Origin: Streptomyces sp. NBC_01276
GTDB lineage: Bacteria > Actinomycetota > Actinomycetes > Streptomycetales > Streptomycetaceae
Direction of reading: 5' to 3'
Assembly: GCF_041435355.1 (NCBI RefSeq)
Contig: NZ_CP108442.1
Span: forward strand, 7,810,501 to 7,874,500
Length of the DNA stretch: 64,000 bases
In this document: positions 1 through 8,809 of the stretch, in pieces
How positions within the stretch are numbered: position 1 is the first letter of the stretch
Layout of the letters: every line of letters begins with the position of its first letter
Program-made: the position numbers and the translations under genes
Notes under the pieces: generated by a model
The model's input: the letters and a program-made list of their open reading frames with translations, nothing else
Told to the model about the DNA's origin: nothing
Database searches by the model: none

Positions 1-1
1 C

Positions 2-796
2 ACCTGCGGATTCGGCGAGGGAAATCCCCGACGGGCCTGGGACGCGCTCGAACGGGACCTGGACGCCCACCCCCTCGTCACCGCGAGCGGACGCCGGGCG
101 ACCGGCTACACCCTCGCCTACCGGCTGATGTTCAACATCAACGCCGGCAAGGAGATCTGGCCCCACCTGGGACAGGCCCTGGAGGCGGCGCGGACGCGCC
201 GGCCCTCGTTCCTGCTGAACCCGCCCTCACCCGCGTCGTTCGACTTCCTCAACGCCAACCTGGCCGTCGAATGCGCCGACCGGGTCTACCCGTCCGGCCG
301 GCCGCTCCTGGGCGCCCTGGTCGGCGCCCACGTCGCCACCGCCCCCCTGCTGGGACCCCCCATCGGCCTCGGGCCGCCCACCTACGACCACAACCACGCG
401 CCCACCTGCGCGCAGTGGCCGGCGCGGCGCCCGAGCCGTTACGAGGGCTCCTACCGCGCCGCCGGCTCCGCCCCGATCCTGGTCCTCGGCACGACCGGTG
501 ATCCGGACACCCCGTACCGGGACGCCGTGGCCCTCGCGGGGACCCTCGACAACGGACACCTGTTGACCTTCGCCGCCGAAGGACACACCGCCTACAACCG
601 GAGCGAGTGCGTCAGCACCCTCGTCACGGCCTACCTCGCCACCCTGGCCCTGCCCGCACGGGGCACCGTCTGCGCCGACGAGACGCCCCCGGACGCCCTC
701 GGCCGCAACAGGGCGGGCATCGAGGTCGACGAGACGCGCGACAGGATCCCCACCCCCCGTCTTTTCGATGGGCGGGCCGCTGACGCGCTGCGATGA
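2..796 (+). CDS. Alpha/beta hydrolase, TAP-like C-terminal part (5' end outside window)
   Basis: The C-terminal 264 residues of a secreted alpha/beta hydrolase of the tripeptidyl aminopeptidase-like (TAP, peptidase S33) type; the reading frame is open to the left edge, so the start and nucleophile Ser lie outside. Visible are the strand ending in GTTGDPDTPY, whose Asp is the likely acid of the triad, and AAEGHTAYN, whose His is the likely base. The tail ends in a Cys/His-containing segment (RSECVSTLV, then GTVCADE) typical of the TAP C-terminal domain, where cysteines form disulfides outside the cell. Family members remove N-terminal peptides from, or hydrolyse, extracellular substrates. The stop codon overlaps an ATGATG start of the next reading frame. 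Family call is firm, substrate unknown. Confidence 0.85.
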   Translation, partial: TCGFGEGNPRRAWDALERDLDAHPLVTASGRRATGYTLAYRLMFNINAGKEIWPHLGQALEAARTRRPSFLLNPPSPASFDFLNANLAVECADRVYPSGRPLLGALVGAHVATAPLLGPPIGLGPPTYDHNHAPTCAQWPARRPSRYEGSYRAAGSAPILVLGTTGDPDTPYRDAVALAGTLDNGHLLTFAAEGHTAYNRSECVSTLVTAYLATLALPARGTVCADETPPDALGRNRAGIEVDETRDRIPTPRLFDGRAADALR

Positions 797-1351
797 TGCC
801 TCTGTTTCCCAGACCGGAGATCCACCCGGACGAGGCCGCGGCCCGCGGCATCCACGCACCCGTGTACGCCCGGTCCGACGGCGCGCCCGGCGCCATCGTC
901 ATCGCGTCCGGCGACACCCGCGGCCCGCGGCTGATCCCGGAGAGGGCCGGAGGCTACTGCTGCGGCCTCGACGGGGCCGACGCCGTACCGCTGTCCCGGG
1001 CGGAGGTGCTGACGGAGGGGAAGGGAACACCCCCGTTCGGGAGGCCGGCCGGTGGCCGTCCCGGACGGCCCGCCCCGGACGCGGACGCCGACATCTCGCT
1101 GCGGGCCGACCCGGGGGCGTTCAGCACGCCTGGTGCGCCTGCCGGCCGTCCGCGGCGCAGGGCTGCGCGAGATCCTCGACAACCTGACCCACCACATGCG
1201 CGCCCGCATCTTCTGGCGGGGCCGCCGTTCACCGGTGGCCGTGGCGAGGGTGGCCGGAACCAACTCCCCTCCCTCTTCAACGTATAGCGCACCCGGGGGC
1301 TTGCGGCAAGACCCCGGTCATCCCGGAGAATCGGCGGCCGAAAGCCAATGA
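793..1351 (+). pseudogene. Unrecognised small protein with an apparent frameshift
   Basis: An ATG at 793 overlaps the stop of the preceding hydrolase, suggesting translational coupling. Codons in this frame are almost all G/C-ending through about 1125 (residues 1-110, ending ADISLRADPGAFST). From about 1130 the coding-like codon pattern moves to the next frame, giving RLVRLPAVRGAGLREILDN and onward, which stays open to a TGA at 1349-1351. Read literally, the first frame would run on to 1287 with a proline/arginine-rich tail that looks like out-of-frame translation. One lost or gained base near 1125-1130, in the genome or the assembly, would explain both. I do not recognise the family. It could still be a genuine short protein ending at 1287. 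Confidence 0.4.
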
Positions 1352-1374
1352 CCTGCGGAAACGGGAGTTGCGAA

Positions 1375-2610
<1,236 letters not shown>

Positions 2611-2671
2611 CCCGCCCGCGCCCGCGCCCGGCAGGGCGGCGGCCCCCACCCGTCGTCGAACGCGGGTTAAC

Positions 2672-2729
2672 CGGGGAGTGCTCCCCGCTTCGTGGTACTG
2701 TCCCCACATGAAGCGGGGAGTTCTCCCCG
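2672..2729 (+). promoter_or_regulatory. Twin palindromes upstream of the P450 (probable operator)
   Basis: Two nearly identical palindromes, CGGGGAGTGCTCCCCG at 2672-2687 and CGGGGAGTTCTCCCCG at 2714-2729. Their centres are 42 bp apart, four helical turns, so both sites face the same side of the helix. The flanks match too (A/C before, CTT/TTT after). A possible -10 (TACTGT, 2696-2701) sits between them. The second site ends 11 bp before the GGAGG ribosome site of the P450. This is the layout of a cooperative repressor; the regulator is not identified and the nearby TetR gene has a different inverted repeat at its own promoter. Confidence 0.65.
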
Positions 2730-2752
2730 TTTACCGACACGGAGGAACTGCC

Positions 2753-3955
2753 ATGCCCGCCCCGACGCTTGAGGAACTCGCTCCCGCCGGAGTCGACGTC
2801 ATCGCCGACCCGTACCCGGCCTACGCCGCACTGCGCGAGAAGGGCCACGTCCACCGCATCCACGTGCCCGGGACCGGTGACGTGTGGCTCGTCCTCGGAC
2901 GCGACGAGGTGCGGGCCGCGCTGACGGACCCCCGCCTGCGCAACGACATACGGCACTCCTCGTCATGGGAGAGCGACGGCGGCAACGCCATCGGTCTGAA
3001 CATGCTGCAGGTCGACGCCCCCCAGCACACCCGCCTGCGGTCCCTGGTCGCACGCGAGTTCACCGCCGGCCGGATCGACGCGCTGCGGCCGCGCGTCCGG
3101 CAGATCGCCGACGGGCTCCTCGACGCCCTCCCCCCGGCCGGCACCGCCGATCTGGTCGCCGGATACGCCCTCCCGCTGCCGCTCACCGTCATCTGCGAGC
3201 TGCTCGGGGTTCCCTCCGGCGACCAGCACCACTTCCACGCCTGGTCCACCGAGCTCGTGGCGCCGTCCTCACCCGCCGCGGCCGCCGCGGCCGGCGGGGA
3301 GATGGCCGCGTACTTCGCCTCGCTGATCGCCGCCAAGGCGGGTGGCCCCGGGGCGGACCTGATGAGCGCCCTGGTCCGCGCCGCCGCCGAGGAGGACGGC
3401 CTCTCGCCCGAGGAACTGCTCGGGATGGCCTTCCTCCTGCTCGTCGCCGGACACGAGACCACCGTCAACCTGATCTCGGGCGGTGTCCTCAACCTGCTCC
3501 GCCACCCGGACCAGCTCGCCGCGCTGCGGGCCGACGCGAGCCTGCTCGACGGCGCCGTCGAGGAAGTGCTCCGCTACGACGGACCCGTCGCGGCGGCGGC
3601 CTTCCGGCACGCCGCCGAACCGGTGGAGATCGACGGGGTCCACATCCCCGCGGGCGACAGCCTCATGCTCTCCCTGGCCTCGGCCTCCCGCGACCCCCGG
3701 TACCACGCCGATCCCGACCGCTTCGACATCCGCCGCCCGGCCCGCGGGCACCTCGCGTTCGGCCACGGCATCCACCACTGCCTCGGCGCGCCCCTCGCCC
3801 GCGTCGAAGGCCGGATCGCCCTGGAGACGCTGCTGCGCAGGATGCCGGACCTCGCCCTGGCCGGGGACCCCGATTCCCCGGAGCGCCGCTCCAACGCCAT
3901 GCTCCGGGGCGTCGCCTCGCTGCCGGTGCGCTGGTCGCGGCGGCTCGATGCGTGA
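2753..3955 (+). CDS. Cytochrome P450
   Basis: A complete 400-residue bacterial class I P450 monooxygenase, a soluble haem-thiolate enzyme that needs ferredoxin and ferredoxin reductase (neither is next door). The I-helix oxygen-activation motif is AGHETT at about 232-237, with the acid/alcohol pair Glu235-Thr236. The K-helix ExxR occurs in EEVLRY near residue 270. The haem loop FGHGIHHCLG has the proximal Cys at about 343. The ATG at 2753 has GGAGG 7 nt upstream, so the long open frame further upstream is not coding here. It lies between a glycosyltransferase and a TetR regulator, behind the twin palindromes. CYP107/CYP105-like in general form, substrate unknown. Confidence 0.93.
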   Translation: MPAPTLEELAPAGVDVIADPYPAYAALREKGHVHRIHVPGTGDVWLVLGRDEVRAALTDPRLRNDIRHSSSWESDGGNAIGLNMLQVDAPQHTRLRSLVAREFTAGRIDALRPRVRQIADGLLDALPPAGTADLVAGYALPLPLTVICELLGVPSGDQHHFHAWSTELVAPSSPAAAAAAGGEMAAYFASLIAAKAGGPGADLMSALVRAAAEEDGLSPEELLGMAFLLLVAGHETTVNLISGGVLNLLRHPDQLAALRADASLLDGAVEEVLRYDGPVAAAAFRHAAEPVEIDGVHIPAGDSLMLSLASASRDPRYHADPDRFDIRRPARGHLAFGHGIHHCLGAPLARVEGRIALETLLRRMPDLALAGDPDSPERRSNAMLRGVASLPVRWSRRLDA

Positions 3956-4005
3956 CGCTCCGCCCGGTGGCGCTAGCATCCGTACCGGACAGCGATCCCC
4001 GGTAC
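3952..4005 (+). promoter_or_regulatory. Promoter and inverted repeat of the TetR gene
   Basis: GTGACG (3952-3957) and TAGCAT (3974-3979) are spaced 16 bp, a plausible housekeeping-type promoter overlapping the P450 stop codon. Directly downstream is the inverted repeat GTACCGG (3982-3988) / CCGGTAC (3999-4005) with a 10-bp spacer, well placed for autorepression by the TetR protein. The repeat is seen; its function is inferred. Confidence 0.5.
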
Positions 4006-4040
4006 ATGCGTACGCGCCGCCGGCGAAACGAGGAGTGGAC

Positions 4041-4712
4041 ATGACACCGGGCACCCGACGGCCCGCGCCGGTACGGCGCGACGCACTGCGCAACCGCGAG
4101 CTGCTCCTGGCCGCCGCGCGCAAGGCCTTCGCCGCGGAGGGCCTGGAGATCCCCCTCGACGAGATCGCCCGCCGGGCAGGCGTCGGCAACGCCACGCTGT
4201 ACCGCAACTTCCCCACCCGCGCCGCCCTGATCGACGCGGTGTTCCAGGACGCCCTGCTGGACACCATCGCGGCCGGAGACGAGGCGCGGCGCGCGGCGGA
4301 CCCGTGGGCCGGGCTGGCCGGCTACCTGGAGGCGGTCTTCACCGTACTGGCCACCGACCGCGGTGCGAACGACCTGATGACCACCGCCATCGAGGGCGTG
4401 ACCTCCCTCGATTCCGTCCACGCCCACAACCACGAAACCATCACCCTGCTGGTGGACGGCGCCCAACGGGCCGGTGCCATGCGCCCCGACGTCACCGTCG
4501 AGGACGTGCTCCTGGGCCTGGCCACGCTCGGACGCTCCGTTCCCTCCCTCGCCGTCGCGGGACCTCCGCACGCATGGCGCCGGCAACTGGCGCTGTTCCT
4601 CGACGGCCTGCGGGCCGGGGAGCGCCCCACGGCGGAACTGCCCGCCCCGGGCATGACCGCGCAGGACCTGGCGGCCGTCCTCCTCGACCTCGGCCCGCAC
4701 CGCCAGGGCTGA
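4041..4712 (+). CDS. TetR/AcrR-family transcriptional regulator
   Basis: A 223-residue one-component repressor. The N-terminal helix-turn-helix is at about residues 36-60 (LDEIARRAGVGNATLYRNFP), a textbook TetR recognition helix. The rest is an all-helical ligand-binding and dimerisation domain with the C-terminal form common in actinobacterial regulators (TetR_C_33/SBD type). The ATG at 4041 follows GAGGAG with good spacing. It has its own promoter and an inverted repeat that may be its operator. Likely controls itself and perhaps the P450 and glycosyltransferase upstream; the ligand is unknown. Confidence 0.88.
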   Translation: MTPGTRRPAPVRRDALRNRELLLAAARKAFAAEGLEIPLDEIARRAGVGNATLYRNFPTRAALIDAVFQDALLDTIAAGDEARRAADPWAGLAGYLEAVFTVLATDRGANDLMTTAIEGVTSLDSVHAHNHETITLLVDGAQRAGAMRPDVTVEDVLLGLATLGRSVPSLAVAGPPHAWRRQLALFLDGLRAGERPTAELPAPGMTAQDLAAVLLDLGPHRQG

Positions 4713-4968
4713 GGGGGAGGACCCGGGAGGGGGACGGGAGGCGGTGGGTGTGCCGGACGGCCAGGCGTTCGAGGGGGTGGACCATCCGGGCATGATCCCA
4801 GAGCCGCACGGGGCGCACCTACCCGTTTTCGAACGCGCCCGTGCATTGGAGTGGCCCGCGGCGCGGCCGGTGGCGTGGCTTCCGCCCGGCCCGCGGCGGC
4901 TGCCTAGGGTCGTCCCGACCCGGCCGGTCCGACACGTGGCCGGCCCCTTCGGAACAGGTGGGTGAAAC

Positions 4969-5919
4969 GTGGCACGCGTCACGGCCGAGTCGCACGTCCC
5001 CGAACCCCAGGCGCCCGCCGGCCGCACCCGGAGGCGGCTGACCCGCCGTCTGGCCGCCTTCGCCGGAGCGCTGCTCCTGTGCGCGCTGCCCGCGCGAGCG
5101 GCCGGTGCCGACCGGCTCCACGACGTGGGCCCGCACACCGGCCCGCCGCTGTACGTGTCCGACTACGGCAACAACCGCGTGGTCACGCTGCCCACCGACG
5201 GGGGCGGCCAGACCACCCTCCCCCTGGACGGTCTGGTACGCCCGACAGGGCTGGCCTGGGACCGCACGGGCAGCCTCTACGTCTCCGACACCGGGAACAA
5301 CCGGGTGGTGCGGTCGGCCCCGGACGGCAGCGGCCAGTCCACCGTGGCCACCGAGGGCCTCTCGCGCCCCCTGGGCCTGGCCGTCGACTCCGCCGGCGAC
5401 CTCTACGTCGCCGACAGCTTCAACGACCGCGTCGTGAAGGTGCCGGCCGACGGCAGCGGCCAGACCACCGTTCCCACCACCGGGCTGCTGCACCCCTGGG
5501 GGCTGGCCCTGGAACCCGACGGGGACCTGTACGTCTCCGACTTCGTCAACGACCGCGTGGTGAGGGTGCCCGCCGACGGGAGCGGGCAGTCCACCGTCCC
5601 CACCAGCGGCCTCTCGCAGCCCACCGGTCTCGCCCTGAGCGCCGCGGGCGACCTCTACGTCTCCGACAGCGGCAACGACCGCGTGGTGCGGATCGCGGCG
5701 GGAACCGGCGAGCAGACCACGGTCCCCACCACCGGCCTGAGCAGCCCGCTCGGCCTCGCCCTCGACCACCACGGCGCCCTCTACGTCGCCGATGCCTTCA
5801 ACAACCGGGTCGTCCGCGTCCGCCTCTCCGACGGCGTCCAGACCACCGTGGACTCCACCGGCCTGGCCACCCCGACGGGCCTCGCCTTCCCTCCGCGTTC
5901 CGCCCGGCCGGCGCGGTAG
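4969..5919 (+). CDS. Secreted NHL-repeat six-bladed beta-propeller protein
   Basis: A 316-residue exported protein. The N-terminus has an arginine-rich n-region (about 19-27), a hydrophobic core LAAFAGALLLCALPARA and a probable cleavage near residue 46. Then come six almost regular 43-residue units, each with LYV(S/A)D, a (G/F)N(N/D)RVV core, a polar DGSGQ(S/T)T turn and a TGL-x-x-P-x-GLA strand. This is the NHL repeat, so the chain should close as one six-bladed propeller, as in the sensor domain of mycobacterial PknD. There is no kinase or other domain, so it is a stand-alone extracellular binding protein of unknown ligand. Start is GTG at 4969 with a weak ribosome site. The units are so alike at DNA level that slippage or recombination is possible. 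Confidence 0.85.
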   Translation: MARVTAESHVPEPQAPAGRTRRRLTRRLAAFAGALLLCALPARAAGADRLHDVGPHTGPPLYVSDYGNNRVVTLPTDGGGQTTLPLDGLVRPTGLAWDRTGSLYVSDTGNNRVVRSAPDGSGQSTVATEGLSRPLGLAVDSAGDLYVADSFNDRVVKVPADGSGQTTVPTTGLLHPWGLALEPDGDLYVSDFVNDRVVRVPADGSGQSTVPTSGLSQPTGLALSAAGDLYVSDSGNDRVVRIAAGTGEQTTVPTTGLSSPLGLALDHHGALYVADAFNNRVVRVRLSDGVQTTVDSTGLATPTGLAFPPRSARPAR

Positions 5920-6282
5920 TGCCGGTCACCCGGGGCGGCGGAGTCCGTTCCGGGTGACCGGGCCGACGCGGGCGTCCCCGAACGGCCCTTCGCACCGCCG
6001 TACTTCCGTACTTCCGTACGGCGGTACCGGGACGCCGGCCCCGGCCCTGTGGGTGGATCCCCCTGGGGCACCTCCCTCCGTCGGCCCGACGACCTGATGT
6101 CATAGCCTCCAGGTGCCCGGCCACAGGCCCTGTCGTCGACGCCCACGTGCCCTCGCGCCCGCAACGGCGCCGAGCGGGACCGGGCGACCGGGCGGGAGCA
6201 CAGCCGGGCTGTCGGGCGTTGGAGCGTGGGAGGAGCGGTCTCGTTGGACACACCGCGCCACCCGAGGGAAGAGGAGGATCCG
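5920..6282. other. Intergenic region with a terminator-like hairpin
   Basis: A 363-bp region between the NHL gene and the next gene. It holds the hairpin at 5994-6025, a short GC-rich stretch, and the ribosome site GAGGAGG at about 6271-6277. No convincing small gene is seen. Confidence 0.6.
5994..6025 (+). terminator. Hairpin after the NHL gene
   Basis: A perfect 10-bp stem, ACCGCCGTAC (5994-6003) with GTACGGCGGT (6016-6025), and a 12-nt loop that repeats the unit TACTTCCG. It starts 75 nt after the NHL stop and lacks a T-run, as is usual for actinobacterial terminators. Confidence 0.5.
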
Positions 6283-7014
6283 ATGAGCACGGCCGACGAG
6301 GGACGGCAGTGGCCGGACGAGGCCAGTGTCGACAACGCGCGGACGACGCTGCTGCAGCTCCTCGCGCGGGCGGGGGTCCCTTCCGGTGACGCGCGGGAAC
6401 TGATCGGGCTGGTGGAGGCGGGCGCCCTCGCCCTGGCCTACGAGGAACTGAGCGGCAGCGGCCGCGAGGCTCCGGGGGACAAGGGCGAGGAGTACGCGAC
6501 GGGCTGGCTCGACGGCGCCGGGGACGCGCTGGAGGAACTCGGCGCCGTCGCCGAGCGGACGCTCCAACGGGTCGTCGGCCCGGACGGGCAACAGGGTCCG
6601 GCGGGGGAGCGCCCGCGGGCCGGGCGCATGGAGGTGGAACGGGCACGGGTCGCGCTCACGCCCCTGTACCTGTCGTTCACGGCGGTCTCGGAACTGGACC
6701 CGGAGGTGACCGAGGAGGTGCTCGCCGCCGTCCTCGCCACGATGACGGTCCGCCAGCGGGCCGGCTACGCCGGGCGCCTCACGCGGTTCGCCGCGGCCCA
6801 CCGGCCCCGACTGGAGCGGATGTTCGCGGCGTTCGGACCGGGCAGCGCCATCACGGTGCACGGCCGCTACTCGCTCCTCCACTCCGCCACGAGCCTCGCG
6901 GTGCTGGAGCGGCTCGCGACCGTACCCGGGGAACTGCGTGAGGAGTGGGACGCGGCGGAGCTGCCCCCCGCGTGGCTCGACGGGCTGACCACCGCCTGGA
7001 ACGCCCCGGCATGA
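6283..7014 (+). CDS. Conserved hypothetical protein
   Basis: A 243-residue soluble, mostly helical, acidic protein that I do not recognise. No signal peptide, membrane segment or catalytic motif is visible. The ATG at 6283 follows GAGGAGG at about 6271-6277, so the in-frame upstream TTG region is not used. Two halves can be seen: residues 1-100 with ALALAYEELSGSGREAPG-type helices, and 120-243 with RARVALTPLYLSFTAVSEL and WDAAELPPAWLDGL. Codon use is typical of the genome. It stands alone, followed by the tRNA on the other strand. Confidence 0.75.
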   Translation: MSTADEGRQWPDEASVDNARTTLLQLLARAGVPSGDARELIGLVEAGALALAYEELSGSGREAPGDKGEEYATGWLDGAGDALEELGAVAERTLQRVVGPDGQQGPAGERPRAGRMEVERARVALTPLYLSFTAVSELDPEVTEEVLAAVLATMTVRQRAGYAGRLTRFAAAHRPRLERMFAAFGPGSAITVHGRYSLLHSATSLAVLERLATVPGELREEWDAAELPPAWLDGLTTAWNAPA

Positions 7015-7073
7015 CCGCGGGCCGGCCGCAGCCGGGCGGGGCGGACGCGCACCCTCCCGGCCGGCCGGAGGGA

Positions 7074-7148
7074 CGGAGCCGACCGGATTCGAACCGGCGT
7101 CCTCGCGGTTTTGGAGACCGCGCGCGACGACCTCTGCGCTACGGCCCC
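7074..7148 (-). tRNA. tRNA-Trp (anticodon CCA)
   Basis: The minus strand folds as a cloverleaf of 75 nt. The acceptor stem GGGGCCG pairs with CGGCTCC (one G-U), and G73 is the discriminator. The D stem GCGC/GCGC has a 10-nt loop containing GG. The anticodon stem GCGGT/ACCGC holds the loop CTCCAAA, giving CCA. The T stem GCCGG/CCGGT holds TTCGAAT. The CCA tail is not encoded. Oddities are no base 26 between the D and anticodon stems if the D stem has four pairs, and a six-base variable loop. The gene is a singleton. G73 is the bacterial tryptophanyl-tRNA synthetase determinant. Confidence 0.85.
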
Positions 7149-7275
7149 GTCCGTCCGGCATCGTAAGCCACTGCGGGACCCGCCCCTCCGGCGCCGCCGA
7201 GGAGGGCGGGTCGCGAGGCCGCCCGGCGGACCCGCACCGCCACTGCCGCCTCCCCGACGGTGCCGAGCCCGCGCG

Positions 7276-7635
7276 TCACCTGCCGTACAGGAAGAAGCGG
7301 GCGGGGACGAAGACCTCGTGGCCCGTCGGGAAACGGACACGCACCCCGTCCTGCGTCCACGTGGTGGATTCGATTCCGTCCTTCCCCAGAGCGGTGTCGA
7401 CGTCCACCCAGTGCCCGTAGGTCCCGACGGATTCCCTGCCGATCACCATCCGGTAGGAGTGCCGCCCGGACAGGGTGTGGCTGTGCACGAGCGCCAGCGA
7501 GTGCGGCACCCCGTCCTGGTAGACCACCGCCGAGGGAGCGGTACTGCGGTACGCCACCTCGGTCCGCGGCCACCACAGGACCGTCATGACGACGGCGGCC
7601 AGCACGACACCGGCCACGCCGCCCAGCAGCGCCAT
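7276..7635 (-). CDS. Small membrane-anchored hypothetical protein
   Basis: A 119-residue protein if started at the ATG at 7635. One transmembrane helix (MALLGGVAGVVLAAVVMTVL) is followed by a soluble domain rich in beta strands (RTEVAYRSTAPSAVVYQDG to EVFVPARFFLYGR), similar in feel to DUF3592-type exported domains but not assigned. The ATG lacks a ribosome site. An in-frame ATC at 7701 has a perfect GGAGGGG (7712-7706) with 6-nt spacing from the GGAGG core and would add 22 residues, so a rare non-AUG start is possible. The gene points towards the tRNA. Existence is likely, start uncertain. Confidence 0.65.
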   Translation of the reverse strand: MALLGGVAGVVLAAVVMTVLWWPRTEVAYRSTAPSAVVYQDGVPHSLALVHSHTLSGRHSYRMVIGRESVGTYGHWVDVDTALGKDGIESTTWTQDGVRVRFPTGHEVFVPARFFLYGR

Positions 7636-8006
7636 GCCGATCGCGGCCCTGTGGCGGCGCCCTGCGGTCGGATCGGGTCGGTGTGCGGCGAGCGTGTCGA
7701 TGGTGCCCCTCCAGGGTCGGTGTCCTCCCGGACCGGCTGACCGGGGACGGCTCTGCGGGTAGGACGCGCAGCCGGGCCGATCGGTTGTGGTGGCGGGGGC
7801 GGGGCGGCCCCTGCCGGTTCGCCGCCACGCCGCCACGCAAAGGGTCGCGCATGGTGACACCGGGTGAGGTTCGGGGGCTCCGGCGGTGAGCCGTCCCATA
7901 GGACCCAGGTCACATACGAAGCGGCGTCGTAGTCGCCCGAGGCCCGTGCGCACCCTCAGGGACCGGCTCCCGGCCGGGGTGGCGGAGGGGGACGGCGGGG
8001 CCCCTC
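7636..8006. other. Intergenic region upstream of the first APF-like gene
   Basis: No gene is supported. About 65 bp at 7854-7920 align (roughly three in four bases) with 17624-17692 before the second gene copy, including CCCATAGGRCCCASGTCACA. The two gene copies therefore share an older, diverged upstream region in addition to the near-identical 677 bp. It probably carries the promoter. Confidence 0.5.
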
Positions 8007-8191
8007 CTGCGAGGGTGTGTAGTAGGCGGGGTCTTTGCCAGGCGGTCGGGGCGTCGGTAGAACTGGATGGGTCGCCGGGCGGCACGGGTGCTTCACCCGC
8101 CGCCCAGGATCCCCTCTGCTTCTGCGTGAGTGGTTCACGCACGTCTTCGGCGTGCCCGCGACGGTCCTTGTCCCCTTCGGAAGGTTCCTCC
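8007..8191 (+). promoter_or_regulatory. Conserved structured 5' leader of APF-like gene 1
   Basis: About 185 nt between the diverged upstream region and the GTG, identical in both copies. It can fold into a long hairpin (GGGCGG ... CCGCCC enclosing CGGGTG-CTT-CACCCG, about 8077-8105) and smaller ones (GCGTGA/TCACGC and GCACG/CGTGC) just before the start. This is candidate regulatory RNA. Cell-wall hydrolase genes in Streptomyces are often under c-di-AMP riboswitches, but I could not match that consensus here. Confidence 0.4.
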
Positions 8192-8596
8192 GTGTCCAAC
8201 GCAGTCATCCGCCGCATCGCCGCTTCGAAGAAGACCCTCGCGGGTACCGTCCTCGCCCTGGGTGTCGCCGGTTCGATGCTGGCCACGGTTCCCGCGCAGG
8301 CCGCCCCGATGAACGCCAAGGCGATCGCGCAGCAGATGATCAAGGACCCGGCGCAGTTCGCGGCCTTCGACAAGATCGTCTCTCACGAGAGCGGCTGGGA
8401 CTTCACCGCGACGAACGCCTCCTCGGGCGCCTACGGCCTGGTCCAGGCCCTGCCGGCCTCGAAGATGGCCTCGGCGGGCTCGGACTGGAAGTCCAACCCG
8501 GCCACCCAGATCAAGTGGGGCCTGGACTACATGAACTCCCGCTACGGCAGCCCCGTCGGCGCCTGGAACTTCTGGCAGAACAACCACTGGTACTAA
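8192..8596 (+). CDS. Secreted lysozyme-fold protein, APF C-terminal-like (copy 1)
   Basis: A 134-residue exported protein. The Sec signal is at residues 1-38 (SKKTLAGTVLALGVAGSMLA, cleavage after AQA). The mature part is a small lysozyme/transglycosylase-like domain, with IVSHESGWDF carrying the probable catalytic Glu, then SGAYGLVQALP and the C-terminal GAWNFWQNNHWY. That order matches the C-terminal domain of aggregation-promoting factors, related to Rpf and Slt enzymes. It probably acts on peptidoglycan during growth or spore germination. Start is GTG at 8192 with GGAAGG 7 nt before. It has its own leader and terminator, and is identical in protein sequence to the copy at 17963. Confidence 0.88.
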   Translation: MSNAVIRRIAASKKTLAGTVLALGVAGSMLATVPAQAAPMNAKAIAQQMIKDPAQFAAFDKIVSHESGWDFTATNASSGAYGLVQALPASKMASAGSDWKSNPATQIKWGLDYMNSRYGSPVGAWNFWQNNHWY

Positions 8597-8633
8597 ACCA
8601 CCGGTGGACAGCGGACAGCGGACCGCGGACATC

Positions 8634-8673
8634 CGAAAACGCCCGGCAGGGACCACCCCGCCGGGCGTTTTCG
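8634..8673 (+). terminator. Terminator of APF-like gene 1
   Basis: A perfect 14-bp stem, CGAAAACGCCCGGC (8634-8647) with GCCGGGCGTTTTCG (8660-8673), and a 12-nt loop; the 3' arm ends in TTTT. It is 37 nt after the stop codon. Confidence 0.85.
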
Positions 8674-8809
8674 CATGCCCGCGCAACCGGCGGCGATCCC
8701 TGCCCGGTCTGCGGCGCTCCGGCCCGACCTGCTCCCTCCCCCGGGCGGGGGAGCGGGATCAACCCGGGAAGTGATGTGCGGGCCGGCCTGCCGGGGCCAG
8801 GCTTCTGCC

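Larger units (their letters stand above)
8007..8683 (+). repeat. Long direct repeat, copy 1 (with 17778-18454)
   Basis: 677 bp that recur 9771 bp downstream in the same orientation with only two differences (8203 A versus C, 8410 G versus C), both silent third positions in the enclosed gene. The repeat contains the whole 5' leader, gene and terminator. Sequence before it is related but diverged, and sequence after it is unrelated. No insertion-sequence ends or target duplication are seen, so gene conversion of an older duplication fits best. Confidence 0.95.

Noticed and set aside
7074..7148. tRNA as an integration site of a genomic island
   Set aside because: No integrase and no repeated tRNA 3' end was seen in the window.
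8007..8191. c-di-AMP (ydaO) riboswitch in the APF leader
   Set aside because: The location fits but I could not find the conserved core of that riboswitch, so I only call an unassigned leader.
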